Shown: positions 46,964 to 57,340 of the stretch, in pieces | Position numbering within the stretch: the first letter of the stretch is position 1 | Layout of the letters: each line of letters opens with the position of its first letter | NCBI RefSeq assembly: GCF_027580225.2 | Contig: NC_073352.2 | Location: forward strand, 1,428,501-1,492,500 | Direction of reading: 5' to 3' | Length of the DNA stretch: 64,000 bases | DNA from: Misgurnus anguillicaudatus | Lineage: Eukaryota; Chordata; Actinopteri; Cypriniformes; Cobitidae | Position numbers and translations under genes: made by a program | Notes under the pieces: generated by a model | Told to the model about the DNA's origin: nothing | The model's input: the letters and a program-made list of their open reading frames with translations, nothing else | Databases searched by the model: none

Positions 46964-47874
46964 AGGTGTAAAAGAGTATGTTTGTTTAATACATTTTTGC
47001 AATGTTACCTGAAACTGTCTTTACTAAATGATAAAAGACTATTTATTAGGCGCACTGAAAGTAATAAAATTAATATATGTCATCTGTGCATAAGGTAGGG
47101 CCTTATAAACATCAGCCAATCGTTGATGCAATCATCGCAATCGTCATTGGCCCTCTGGCTTGTCAATCACTGCCATTACGTTTCTTGGGAGAGACGTGCG
47201 CGCTCCAGTAACGTTACACGAGTGACGCATGCGCATAGCGCATGAAACTCCGCCTTAAGTTTCGGTTTGTTTTCATTTTCGCTCCTGCTTTCCTCCTCGA
47301 ATCTGCACCATGGAAGAGAAGAAACCCGAAGGAAGACGTAAAAGAAAGAGTTTTTAAGTCGCTGAGAAGAGGAGAAAATTGTCAGAAGAATGTTATCTAA
47401 CCAGAGTCGTTATTGGAGAAACATTTCAACACTGGAGAGCAATGAAGGAACAGAGAGGTGTCAGACGCGCAGGTCGCAAAAATTCCTTTGACAGGTAATA
47501 GTGATTATTCTTTCTTTGTGGAATAATTATTGTTGTACTGTTATTCAGGTATATCGACGTTGTTCTTGTACTGTAGTTGTAAGTGACCAGGCTGCTACAC
47601 GCTAGTTGAAATGGGAGTAGCGTCGACTGATCTAACTTTACGTCTTATGTGTTTATTATCATATCTTTTCACATAATGAATCCACTGACGCGACACAGCA
47701 TATGCCAGTGGTAAACAAACACTCGTGTTCAAATACTCGTGCACGAGTTATGGAAGGCATTTCCTAGATATGAGCTGTGAAGGAGGGAGGCTGTTCTTGC
47801 GCATGCGCTTATTTAAAAAACTCAGTAACGGTCTTTGGATTCTCAGTCGGCGGAAACATCCTCTTTTGCGCCTT
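46964..47874. mobile_element. 910-bp TTAA-flanked insertion in the 132-bp repeat
   Basis: TTAA at 46960-46963 and 47875-47878 flank imperfect inverted ends AGGTGTAAAAGAGTATG and CATCCTCTTTTGCGCCT (14 of 17 positions pair). The repeat unit continues on the far side from the interruption point within one base. This fits a piggyBac/Kolobok-type TTAA insertion. Confidence 0.7.
47310..47494 (+). pseudogene. First-exon-like segment carried by the TTAA insertion
   Basis: An ATG in good context (CACCATGG) begins a Lys/Arg-rich peptide MEEKKPEGRRKRKSF and stops. One base out of frame, the peptide continues as AEKRRKLSEECYLTRVVIGE and then HWRAMKEQRGVRR, up to a donor ACAG|GTAATA at 47495. Upstream sequence is CpG-richer and promoter-like. 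It appears to be a frameshifted 5' exon of an unidentified fish gene or transposon gene. Confidence 0.4.
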
Positions 47875-47876
47875 TT

Positions 47877-48020
47877 AAGGTGAAGTGTGATCTTATGTTA
47901 CAGCCCGAGCCCTCTAAAAGAGGAGAACGACGAACCAGTTACCTGAGGAGTACTTACCGTTTCCACTGCTGCCAGTCACCCGAAAGTAAGAACGAAAATC
48001 ACAGTCAAAGGTGAAGTGTG
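47877..48020 (+). repeat. 132-bp repeat, second block
   Basis: It continues the unit interrupted at 46963: one full copy (GAACCAGTTACCTGAGGAG variant), then a diverged copy (ACAGTTTGAGCCC). The last copy leads into GGCTGTAAGGAGAAAG and, about 60 bp on, GTGTTACAG, again a donor/acceptor pair. Confidence 0.8.
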
Positions 48021-48481
48021 ATCTTATGTTACAGTTTGAGCCCTCTTAAAGGAGGAGAACGACGACCTGGCGCCCGAAGAGAACTCGCTGTACCCACCGC
48101 TGGCTGTAAGGAGAAAGAGAGAGAAACAAATTGAAGTGAATTACCAATTAACTATTCTGTGTTACAGACGGTAGCTGGATCATACTCCCCTGAAGTTCTG
48201 CCTCCAGGATACGGAGGGCGCCATGGATAGCAGGAACCCCCCAAAAGGCCCCGTCCCCTCCTCTCTCCCTAAACGTGCCTGGAGGCCAGAAGAGGCCGTT
48301 ATTTTTAGCTCCCCTTTCCCCTCCCCAACTTACATTTTAAATAATTTAAATAAAGTTTATTTTAATTCTACTTGTACCTTGTGTGTCTGGTCATTGGGGT
48401 GGCTTTGGGAACCTCCTCGAGGTGGAAACTAGGAAGGGGCGTGACCCTTTAGCTATCTCAGGTCCGCTCCGACCTGTGACA

Positions 48482-48713
48482 CTTGCAGTCGCAGATGTTG
48501 TATTTTTTTGTTTTTGAGATTCTGCATGAATCGCGGAAACTTAACGGAAGACCTGGTGCGATTTTCACAGCCCACGACGCAAGTAGGCATTTTTGACGAT
48601 ACCGAATAATACGCAACTCAGTCTGCTGTAATGACTTTTCTTACCCCGACATGCGTAGTGGAAACCGCCTGTGACGTGAACCGTGAAGGGGTCTATAGAT
48701 CGGAGCATCCCTA
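48482..48713. mobile_element. hAT-like element, right end
   Basis: The segment ends GATCGGAGCATCCCTAG, the complement of a TAGGGATGC-type hAT terminus, with GAAGGGGTCTATAGATCGG just inside matching the inverted ACCCCTTC region near 42850. It is the second half of the fragment at 42780-43090. Confidence 0.45.
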
Positions 48714-49614
48714 GTTTATATTGTATATAGTTTATTAATTTTTAAATCATTGATGGGCATAAATTTATATGTATTTTTTCCCTTTCTTTTGTTTGTAACA
48801 CGAAAGCAATTTCCCCTGGGATGAATAAAGTTCTTTGAATTTAATTAATAACCAGAATTAATATTAGCCTGGTTGTTGCTGCAAAGAGTAAATCTCCATA
48901 GTACCTTAATGTAGATTAATTTAGCCTCCCTTCATGCAACTGAGTCAAAGCTAAATTCAGCCAGGATAACTGGAAAATCCCAGCTTAATCCATTATCTTG
49001 CTTTTGTGCAATACCCCTCTGCTTAGCGATAGCTGAGTTATGAAGGGATCATTGTCATTGGTTCAAAAATGCTATAGCTCTGCCCCTTACGGAGCGAGTG
49101 GGTGTATGTGAGAACGGAGGGAGATGCAAACTTAAGATGTGATCAGCGGAAAGCTAAACTCATTAAAATATGGCTTAAAACTGTTTTATTTGTTAAAGTT
49201 GGTTTAGGAGTTTTTGTGTATATGTTCAGTGAACTACTGGAGATTTTTGTTTTATTTTTATCCCGAGACGGAAAGAACATTCATTGAATCTCGGTGAGTG
49301 ATCATATCTAATTATCACATGTGATGTCATGTGCGGTTAGCATGCGCTGCTAGTCACGGCGTGATTTAGTTGTATAAAACTATTAACCAAATGATTGTTA
49401 TGATGGGTAATTTCATCAACATAAGATGTAATGTGTGTATATATGATGGTATGATGTGATTTATGGAAGAACAATTTGTTGTTTTCATACATAAGCACAC
49501 AAGATTGTAAGATACAAATTGTTGTGTTTAAAGGTTCATAGTAATGTTGTATTAATCTTCTATGTAGACCAAAATCATACCACATTGTGTTTATATGAGC
49601 TGAAGATGTTCAGT
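48714..49614. other. No gene; short LINE-like 3' tail at 48795-48840
   Basis: CAATTTCCCCTGGGATGAATAAAGTTC at 48811-48837 resembles 3' tails of fish CR1/Rex-type LINEs, but too little remains to assign it. The rest is AT-rich with only short, unconvincing ORFs. Confidence 0.4.
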
Positions 49615-50064
49615 TGTGTAACGTGGCGCTTTAATGAAAGCGGTGAAAACGTGAATCCATGTGCAAAAGGTGTTTATTGTAAAATCCCAATAAGGGCCAG
49701 CAAACAAATCCAAAGGTAAATCCAGTAATCGTAATCCAAAGACAGGCAAAATATAACAGGGCAGGCGGCAAACAGGCAAGATATCCAAAAACAGGCACAG
49801 GTCAAAAATACAGGCAGATCCAGGTAACAGATAAAACAGATACAGAAAACAGATTCAGAAAACAGGCAGATACAAACAGGATGTGGCGATGTAATAATCA
49901 GCCTGGAGCAGGTGAACAGGATGTGACTTATATACAAGAACAAACAGGAAGTGTGAAGTGAAACATGGCAGGATGTATATCAAAATAAAAGCCAGAACAG
50001 AACAGGATGTCAAAATAAAAGTCCAAAATACAAAAATACACAGAATACAACCAGAACACATAAC
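49615..50064 (-). mobile_element. Candidate solo LTR
   Basis: On the minus strand it runs TGTTATGTGTTC...GTTACA, with a TATA box (TATATAAG, 49928-49935) and further on an AATAAA signal (around 49672-49679), the U3-R-U5 layout. CAGG-rich sequence lies between. No target duplication was found and no internal region lies beside it. Confidence 0.4.
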
Positions 50065-50700
50065 AAAACCATTACACCATATTAATAGTGTCAAATGCAT
50101 AATATGTGGGAAACATGTATGCATGTATTCATGTGTTATTCTGAAATTGTTAACTTCCAAAATGTTGACATTTTGAAATATAATTTTGATTAGTACAAAT
50201 TTTCACAACAGACTGTGATGAATGTAATAGTGATGATTGTGCCTGTTTTTGTGTAGGCCAGGTTTCTTGATTGAATTGATTTCTCTTCCGGATGGAGAGA
50301 TTGATTGTTGAAACTTTCAGCAGATCTTTATGTTCAGGCAACTCCTGATCAGCAGTGCTGTGGTAGGCCAGTATAAAACACAATCTGCAACCTATGGATA
50401 ATCTTTTCCCCTTTCTGGCACTTTAATTGACACTGATTCAAACTCTTTTCCACTGAACTGGAACCAACTAAATCTGAGCTCAGCAACGTGAATCGAACGG
50501 ACCAATGGTTGATCATTGATCAAACTATACACTTACACTGATAAGAAACACACACACACGTTATTGTAATTGTTTATTTTATTCATTGTTGAGTTAATAC
50601 AAGTTACGTTTGCAAATGCATTTTACTTGTTGTCTTTAATTCACTTTTTGTTAAATGAAAACAGTTGATTATAGAATCTTGATTTAAGCATTATCATCGA
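50065..50700. other. Intergenic, nothing recognised
   Basis: AT-rich sequence with a short CA run near 50551. No coding region, RNA or clear repeat was recognised. Confidence 0.5.
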
Positions 50701-50707
50701 ACCTAGT

Positions 50708-51756
50708 GTGTATTTACCTATGCAAGGGTTACACATAGAAGCTACGCAAGCAGCCACCACTCTACCCAATAGTACATCTAACACTAGATTACCATACGAA
50801 CATCTTGAGTCATTTAAACCTACTACAATAGAAGAGCTCTCTAAATTAGTAACATCATCCAAATCATCGTCCTGTATATTAGACCCCGTTCCCACAAAAT
50901 TACTTAAAGAGGTATTTCCTGTAGTGTCAGACACAGTAGTAAATATCTTTAACTCATCACTAGAATTAGGATAAGTTCCAACAGCTTTCAAACTAGCAGT
51001 TATTAGACAGCTCATTAAAAAACCAAACCTTGACCAGGGAGATCTAAATAACTTTAGACCAATCTCAAATCTACCTTTTCTTTCTAAAATATTAGAAAAA
51101 GTAGTGGCAAGCAAGCTACGCACATTCATAGTAAATAATAGTACATATGAAAAGTTCCAATCAGGATTCAGGCCCCACCATAGCACAGAGACAGCGCTGC
51201 TTAGAGTTACAAATGACCTCCTTTTAACATCCGATCGTGGTGAAATCTCTATCCTTATATTACTAGACCTTAGTGCAGCCTTTGACACAATAGATCACAG
51301 AATCTTACTCAATAGACTAGAAAACTATGTTGGCATCAGTGGTCAGGCGTTACCCTGGTTTAGATCGTATCTAACCAATCTATATCACTTTGTTTATGTA
51401 AATGTCATAAATCATATCACTCCCCCGTTAAATAACTCATAGGCCTACCACAGGGATCAGTTTAGGCCCTATATCCTATTCTTGTTATATATGTTACCTC
51501 TAGGAGACATTATCAGGAAACATAACATAAGTTTTCACTGCTATGCGGATGATAATCAGCTTTACATCTCGTCACATCCTAGCGAAACCCACCAGTTTGC
51601 TAAGCTAACAGACTGCATTAGTGATATTAGGGACTGGATGGCATTTCTTATTCTAACCCCAATAAGACAGAGATACTTATTATTGAACCAAATCGCTCCA
51701 AACATAATAGTAGTAAATATAGGGGACATACTGTCACATAAAAATGATTGATGGTG
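50708..51756 (+). pseudogene. L2/CR1-group LINE reverse transcriptase fragment
   Basis: The sequence carries the RT motifs of this group in order: SSCILDPVPTKLLKE (about 50867), NNFRPISNLPFLSKILEKV (about 51040), FQSGFRPHHSTETALL (about 51158), LLDLSAAFDTIDHR (about 51264), then CYADDNQLYIS (about 51540). It is broken by a TAA near 50972 and by frame changes near 51440 and 51650. The QGS region is degraded (HRDQFRP). The endonuclease domain and the C-terminus are missing. It is an old, inactive copy. Confidence 0.85.
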
Positions 51757-52065
51757 CCCTTTGACCTCAGGGGAGGGGCTAACCTTTGACCTCAGGGGAG
51801 GGGGTGACCTTTTGACCTGCGAGGGAGGGGCTGACCTTTTGACCTGCGAGGGAGGGGTGACCTTTGACCGGACCACCCACGTCGTGAACCTTTGACCTCC
51901 GGGGAGGGGCTAACCTTTGACCGGACCTCCCACGTTGTGAACTTTTGAACCGACCGCCCACGCTGCTCTGAACTTTTGAACCGACCCCCCACGTAGCATT
52001 GAACTTTTAACCGGACCGCCCACGTCGCGTTGAACTTTTAACCGGTACGCCCACGTCACGTTGAC
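51757..52065. repeat. Degenerate TTTGACCT minisatellite
   Basis: About ten diverged units of 25-40 bp, first of the type CTTTGACCTCAGGGGAGGGG, then grading into TGAACTTTTAACCGGACCGC-CCACGT. Unit length and sequence drift smoothly along the block. TGACC(T/G) cores recur throughout. The proline/arginine-rich minus-strand ORFs across it are by-products. Confidence 0.75.
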
Positions 52066-54270
52066 ATGTTTACGACCGGGGTTATCTCCAGGGGCGTTAG
52101 ATCATGTCCTCCTACGATAAACCAATAAAAACAGTGTTTACACAAGTGGTCTTCATTATAACACATTCCATGCTCCCATCATAATTTATATAAGGTGGGG
52201 CATAATAATAAAAAGCCAGGGAAATCAGAGTTACAACAATCACAAACATGGATAGATCATGCAGCTCGCACGGTACTCCATTGAGTGAATGGTGAAATAG
52301 CATGGAGCATCTAGCTATGGCGACGAAAAAATTTAACTTTTAACATGCATTGAAATTTTAACATGCACCATTTTAGAATGCGCGACATCGTTATAATCTG
52401 CCATGCCGGCATTGAAATATTGTGAAATCCTCTCATTGATTAGTTTCATTAAACACAATTTTTTATGTGAAATGATCAAAGAAATTAAGTGTTCTTTCTT
52501 TTATTTTAAACGTCATCCTGGCTTATAAGGCTATATTCATGGTGAGAATAAGCTGTAATTATATAAAGTAAGATTAGAAAAGATGTTTAAAATGAACTTT
52601 CTCTAATAATCTTAGCACAATGTATGGATACGACTGATTAAAAAACATGTTCAAAAGTATCAACATAATAAAAAAGGTTTCTCACAGCGGCAGATGAAAT
52701 ACAATCTAAAAGAATAAAGAACAATGAATTCTGTCAAGATGAACATTTTGTAGGATTTTCTCTAGAGAGTAAAAAACGATGTGTAATTTTTAAATGTCCT
52801 ATTCTGCATTTTGTATAGATGACCTGATTTTCAAAACAGAAGTTATGTTTTTTCAAATAAACTGTTCAATACAAAGATATGGTCTTCTGCCACTTACACA
52901 GATCGTGGTCCTTAAAGTTGCATTCCTAAGAGATGCTTCCACTCCGAATCGTAAATCGTTTTGGAAGTGCCCGTGTGAGGACCGAGATATTTTGTTTTTT
53001 AACTCGTAAAGCATGTCCAGTCCTCCTGCGATAGCAGGACAGTGTTTATACAAGGGGCCTGCATTAATGCAGCTTGCGTTGCTTTCATCATATTAATAAG
53101 TACAGCATAAGTAAAGACAAAAAGACACATATTACAAAACATTACCTGTCTAAAAACTGAGACTTTTAACTTTAGGTTATTAGTATATTAGGTTTAGTAT
53201 AGTTTTCAGACTTTCAGAAAGAACTCATCAACTTAAAGAATAAAGCACTTATCAATTACATTTATTTTAATCTCAAAAACTCAAGTTTACGTCTAGTATT
53301 TATTATTGCACCTGAAATACAAGTACCTGAGACATGCTCACACTCCTTAGCCAAAACACTAAAACTTTTAGTGCTTTTGCATTTAATATAATATTTAATA
53401 ATATTTGACAAATTACTCCATGCAAGACAATCAAATTATATACATTCAATGAACACAACATCCAAAGTCTAACTTCATCACATGCTTTGATGCACTCATT
53501 TCTCTGTCTCTGTTGTTCAGTTGTCGGCTATGTAAACTGTGTTTTTTTATAAAGTGTATTAAACTCACACTACTCTTTACCCAGAATAACACGTACTTCT
53601 TCCGTGGTGACAAAGCGAGGTACATGATTTCTTTAATTTATATAAACACAAGTAAACTTTTTTATTGTAAAATAATCAAATAAAATAGTAAGTCTAAAGA
53701 CATAGGCTAACTGATGATCCTTACATATGAAATACCCGCACAAAATCATCTAGGTATATTCTTAAAGCGACGTTGGTTTTATTACACCATAATATAAGAA
53801 TAATAAATCAGTATATACTATAAAGATTCACTTTGCTATCATTTCCAACTAATGTTGATTTATTGTGTTGTACTCAAAACATCTGAACTTCAGTCAGCTT
53901 TTTGGGGGGCTGAGCATTAATTTACTTTTTAAAGATTCCAACATCTAGTTGATTTTAACCCTTACCTATACATGTTGCTTGGCTCACTGTAAACCCGGCA
54001 TGCTTACCGTTATGTTTACCTTTAAATGACAGAGAATATAATAGCACTTACCCCATAAAAACAAAAAATGTCATCACAGAAAACAGTAACAAACCATCTG
54101 GTAAATCGAGTGTTGTAGAACAACGAGTGAAATCTATGTGTTAGTTCAGATTAAAAATACCTCGCTTTATTATATACAGCTCCACAAGGCAAAACAAAGA
54201 TCTCACGTAGTCCATCATGTTACAACGGCAGTTTGATTATTGTGACTACCGTGTCCTTTAGTGCACTAGG
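52066..54270. other. AT-rich intergenic sequence, no gene
   Basis: No supported gene. Two diverged related segments occur: 52103-52197 (CATGTCCTCCTACGATA...CAGTGTTTACACAAG) and 53012-53103 (CATGTCCAGTCCTCCTGCGATA...CAGTGTTTATACAAG). They look like an old repeat family. Confidence 0.5.
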
Positions 54271-54271
54271 G

Positions 54272-54290
54272 GCATTATGGGAAATGTAGT
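54272..54290 (-). promoter_or_regulatory. ZNF143/THAP11-type motif
   Basis: Minus-strand ACTACATTTCCCATAATGC is close to the vertebrate SBS consensus ACTACAATTCCCAGAATGC. No gene start is evident next to it, so it may be carried by a repeat. Confidence 0.4.
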
Positions 54291-54323
54291 CATTTTCACA
54301 AGGCGAATCGAACGCTGTATATG

Positions 54324-54689
54324 TTAAAGGTGCATTGTGTTACTTTTAAAAAAGACAAAAATGCTAAATAATATACATAACTATATTATCAGTGGTGTAT
54401 AAGGACCTTACATAATGAACTGAATTGTTTCTATTACCTAAGAACGTGCCATTTTCATCTCCATACACCGCGGGTCCCCTTATACGGAAGTCACCATCAT
54501 ATCTCTACAGTAGCCCTAAACGTACAAGCTGGTCTAAAGAGCACGTTTCTTCCCTACGTTGTCTCAGACGATGACATGTTTGTCGTGCGACAGCTACCAT
54601 ATGCGTTTTAAAATTGAAGAGTGAGTTGTCTGTGGCAATTCACAATCTCACCACTAGATACCGCTAAATTCTACACACACCACCTTTTA
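54324..54689. mobile_element. TTAA-type MITE (AGGTGCATTGTGT ends)
   Basis: It begins TTAAAGGTGCATTGTGTTAC and ends with the imperfect inverse CTACACACACCACCTTTTA. The interior, with CCGCGGGTCCCCTTATACGG and ACAGTAGCCCTAAACG, resembles a repeat I recognise as abundant in zebrafish-like genomes. This last point is from memory. Confidence 0.6.
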
Positions 54690-54983
54690 CTGTTTCCAAG
54701 ATGCATTACGATCTAAGCCATCGCACTGGGAGAGAGATGACATAGTGAGACATATTATTTACCATTTTATTTGTTGTTGTTGACACAATTTAATGTAAAG
54801 TGTAAGATCTTATTCATTTATAAAAAAATAACAGCTTAAAGATAACTATTAGGGCTGAAACTAAAAACCTTCATATTAGCTGTGTACATTATGAAACTGA
54901 TTTTATTTCACCTGTTTTACAAGTTAAGAAAATTTAAGCGTTCCACATAAGAAGCTAGAATTCCTTTTCCTACGGGTGCATAG

Positions 54984-55595
54984 TGTCACGACCGGTTAAC
55001 ACCGGGAAGTGGAAAACAAAAAGAGAACCCAAACGCAGACCAGATATACGAAAATAACTATGAGTTTAATAAATATAACAAAACAAACCCACGTGGGGGT
55101 AAAACAGAATATGAAATAATAACACTGTGCTGGAACACAAATCAGAACATGAGAATCACAGGAACAGATAACGGAGTACATAAACACTGGATATACAACA
55201 ACGCACGCACACCACACAGAGAACACAAGGGCATTATATAGACAGCACATCAATGGGGAACAGGTGAACATAATTAATCACTTAAGACACGAGTACATAA
55301 GGGAGTGGGGTAAAAGTGACAAGACACTGGGAACACGTGTCACACATACATGATGTGAAAACACACGTGTTCCCACATAAACACAATGCTGCCATAATCT
55401 TGCCCTCTGAAATAAGACCTGAATCTACACCAAGGTCTGGCAAGACCATGACAGCAACAAGACACTGGGAACATGTGGAAGCCACACATATAATATCACT
55501 CCACATGTCCCTCACACAGAACATAGTACTGTCATGGTCTTGCCAGATACACTCAGACCTGAGTTTAATACAAAAGATCTGGCAAGCCCATGACA
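54984..55595 (-). mobile_element. 3' LTR (612 bp) of a small non-autonomous LTR element
   Basis: TG...CA ends (minus strand TGTCATGGGC...GGTCGTGACA). The adjacent minus-strand purine run AAGAAGGGGG (about 55597-55607) is the polypurine tract. A minus-strand TATATAA lies near 55235-55241. It is nearly identical to 56729-57340, with about one difference seen (CTACACC/CTACCCC). Confidence 0.92.
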
Positions 55596-55642
55596 GTACC
55601 CCCTTCTTTAATGACGGATACTAGACGGCACAAAACAAAACA

Positions 55643-56692
55643 TTAAACACGAGGAACGAGAGACTGTACAATAGACAACACCCACGACAACATAACAATA
55701 AACAACAATGGTAGACAAACATAAGTCAGAAACGGATTGGGGTGATTTAACAAAAATAAAACATCATGAAGGGGTGGTGGGGCAATAACAGGGGAAACAA
55801 AATGTCCATGGTGAGGAAAATAATGAGTCCCAAAGTTCTGTTGCCTAGATGAGGCGTGACCTAGTCCGGGTTGCGCCTGCAGCTGCACAGGCGGCTGACG
55901 TGTTCGCGGATGCGCAGGCGGCTGCGCCGGCGGGTGACGTGTCTCCGGCTGCACCGGCGGGTGACGTGTCTCCGGCTGCACCGGCGGGTGACGTGTCTCC
56001 GGCTGCACCGGCGGGTGACGTGTCTCCGGCTGCACCGGCGGGTGACGTGTCTCCGGCTGCACCGGCGGGTGACGTGTCTCCGGCTGCACCGGCGGGTGAC
56101 GTGTCTCCGGCTGCACCGGCGGGTGACGTGTCTCCGGCTGCACCGGCGGGTGACGTGTCCCCGGCTGCACCGGCGGGTGACGAGTCTCCGGCTGCACCGG
56201 CGGGTGACGTGTCTCCGGCTGCACCGGCGGGTGACGTGTCACCGGCTGCACCGGCGGTTGACGCGTCTCCGGCTGTGCCGGTTCCGAAGCCCTCTTCGTC
56301 CTCCTTTTCCTCCGTCTAGAGGCAGGGAGTGCGGAATGGGAACCGGACGCAGAAATGACCTCCAGCGCTGGGGAGACGGGAGTCGACCTCTCCAGCCTGA
56401 TCGCCCCGGTCATAATGCCCCTCGGGCTGGACTGTCGGTTGTCAAGACAGTCCACCAGGTCCCAATAGGGTAGGTGGAGTAAACCCTCTCTCTCCCGAAT
56501 CGGTGGAGGCTCATTCATTCCAGCTACCAAATAAGCGCTGGCGAGAACCTCCGGGTAACACCCCTTGCTTTTCTCCACCGCCCGGGCATAGTCCCTGAAG
56601 GGAAGACCCCGCTGCGGTGGAAAGGGGCCACTGCCCGTGATTGTCTGTGTGGAGATGGACGACCACCACTCTGGGTCGGAAGCACACTTCAT
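55643..56692 (-). CDS. 349-aa repeat-rich protein of the non-autonomous LTR element
   Basis: A complete frame begins with an ATG only 36 bases inside the 5' LTR. Residues 1-120 are globular-looking (EWWSSISTQT, PYWDLVDCLDN). A basic patch RRRKRRTKR follows. Then 13 copies of a 9-residue proline-rich repeat (consensus QPETRHPPV, about residues 140-257). The C-terminus (about 310-345) is strongly hydrophobic and could be a membrane segment. There is no zinc knuckle, protease, integrase, RT or RNase H, so it is not a standard gag or pol. It may be a gag-like or accessory product, or simply a captured open frame. Function is unknown. Confidence 0.55.
   Translation of the reverse strand: MKCASDPEWWSSISTQTITGSGPFPPQRGLPFRDYARAVEKSKGCYPEVLASAYLVAGMNEPPPIREREGLLHLPYWDLVDCLDNRQSSPRGIMTGAIRLERSTPVSPALEVISASGSHSALPASRRRKRRTKRASEPAQPETRQPPVQPVTRHPPVQPETRHPPVQPETRHPPVQPGTRHPPVQPETRHPPVQPETRHPPVQPETRHPPVQPETRHPPVQPETRHPPVQPETRHPPVQPETRHPPVQPETRHPPAQPPAHPRTRQPPVQLQAQPGLGHASSRQQNFGTHYFPHHGHFVSPVIAPPPLHDVLFLLNHPNPFLTYVCLPLLFIVMLSWVLSIVQSLVPRV
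55915..56290. repeat. 27-bp minisatellite within the LTR element ORF
   Basis: About 13 copies of a 27-bp unit (GGCTGCACCGGCGGGTGACG plus TGTCTCC), mostly without changes. The unit length is a multiple of three, so every frame stays open: the alanine-rich and arginine-rich plus-strand ORFs here are shadows. Confidence 0.92.
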
Positions 56693-56728
56693 GGCTGGTC
56701 CGCTGGGTTCCGTTGGGTGCGTGCGTTA

Positions 56729-57340
56729 TGTCACGACCGGTTAACACCGGGAAGTGGAAAACAAAAAGAGAACCCAAACGCAGACCAGATATACGAAAAT
56801 AACTATGAGTTTAATAAATATAACAAAACAAACCCACGTGGGGGTAAAACAGAATATGAAATAATAACACTGTGCTGGAACACAAATCAGAACATGAGAA
56901 TCACAGGAACAGATAACGGAGTACATAAACACTGGATATACAACAACGCACGCACACCACACAGAGAACACAAGGGCATTATATAGACAGCACATCAATG
57001 GGGAACAGGTGAACATAATTAATCACTTAAGACACGAGTACATAAGGGAGTGGGGTAAAAGTGACAAGACACTGGGAACACGTGTCACACATACATGATG
57101 TGAAAACACACGTGTTCCCACATAAACACAATGCTGCCATAATCTTGCCCTCTGAAATAAGACCTGAATCTACCCCAAGGTCTGGCAAGACCATGACAGC
57201 AACAAGACACTGGGAACATGTGGAAGCCACACATATAATATCACTCCACATGTCCCTCACACAGAACATAGTACTGTCATGGTCTTGCCAGATACACTCA
57301 GACCTGAGTTTAATACAAAAGATCTGGCAAGCCCATGACA
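56729..57340 (-). mobile_element. 5' LTR (612 bp) of the small non-autonomous LTR element
   Basis: Same ends as 54984-55595. The whole element (54984-57340, 2357 bp) is flanked by CATAG (54979-54983) and CATAG (57341-57345), a 5-bp target duplication. No PBS matching a tRNA that I can recognise is evident in the 36 bases before the ATG. Confidence 0.92.

Larger units (their letters stand above)
46370..48481 (+). mobile_element. 2.1-kb TG...CA unit, possible large solo LTR
   Basis: It begins TGTCACGGAGC and ends GACCTGTGACA, and has a plus-strand AATAAAGTTTATTTTAATTC followed by GT-rich sequence near 48350-48400, as at an LTR polyadenylation site. The left part carries a 132-bp tandem repeat. 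No matching target duplication was found (CTATC versus CTTGC), so the LTR interpretation is tentative. It abuts and truncates the Tc1 element. Confidence 0.4.

Noticed and set aside
50641..51288. 215-aa minus-strand ORF
   Set aside because: It is antisense to the recognisable L2-type reverse transcriptase on the plus strand.
51779..51992. Pro/Arg-rich minus-strand ORFs over the TGACCT minisatellite
   Set aside because: Low-complexity repeat translation with alternative starts. No domain.
55849..56473. Alanine-rich and arginine-rich plus-strand ORFs over the 27-bp minisatellite
   Set aside because: These are shadows of the in-frame repeat of the minus-strand element ORF.
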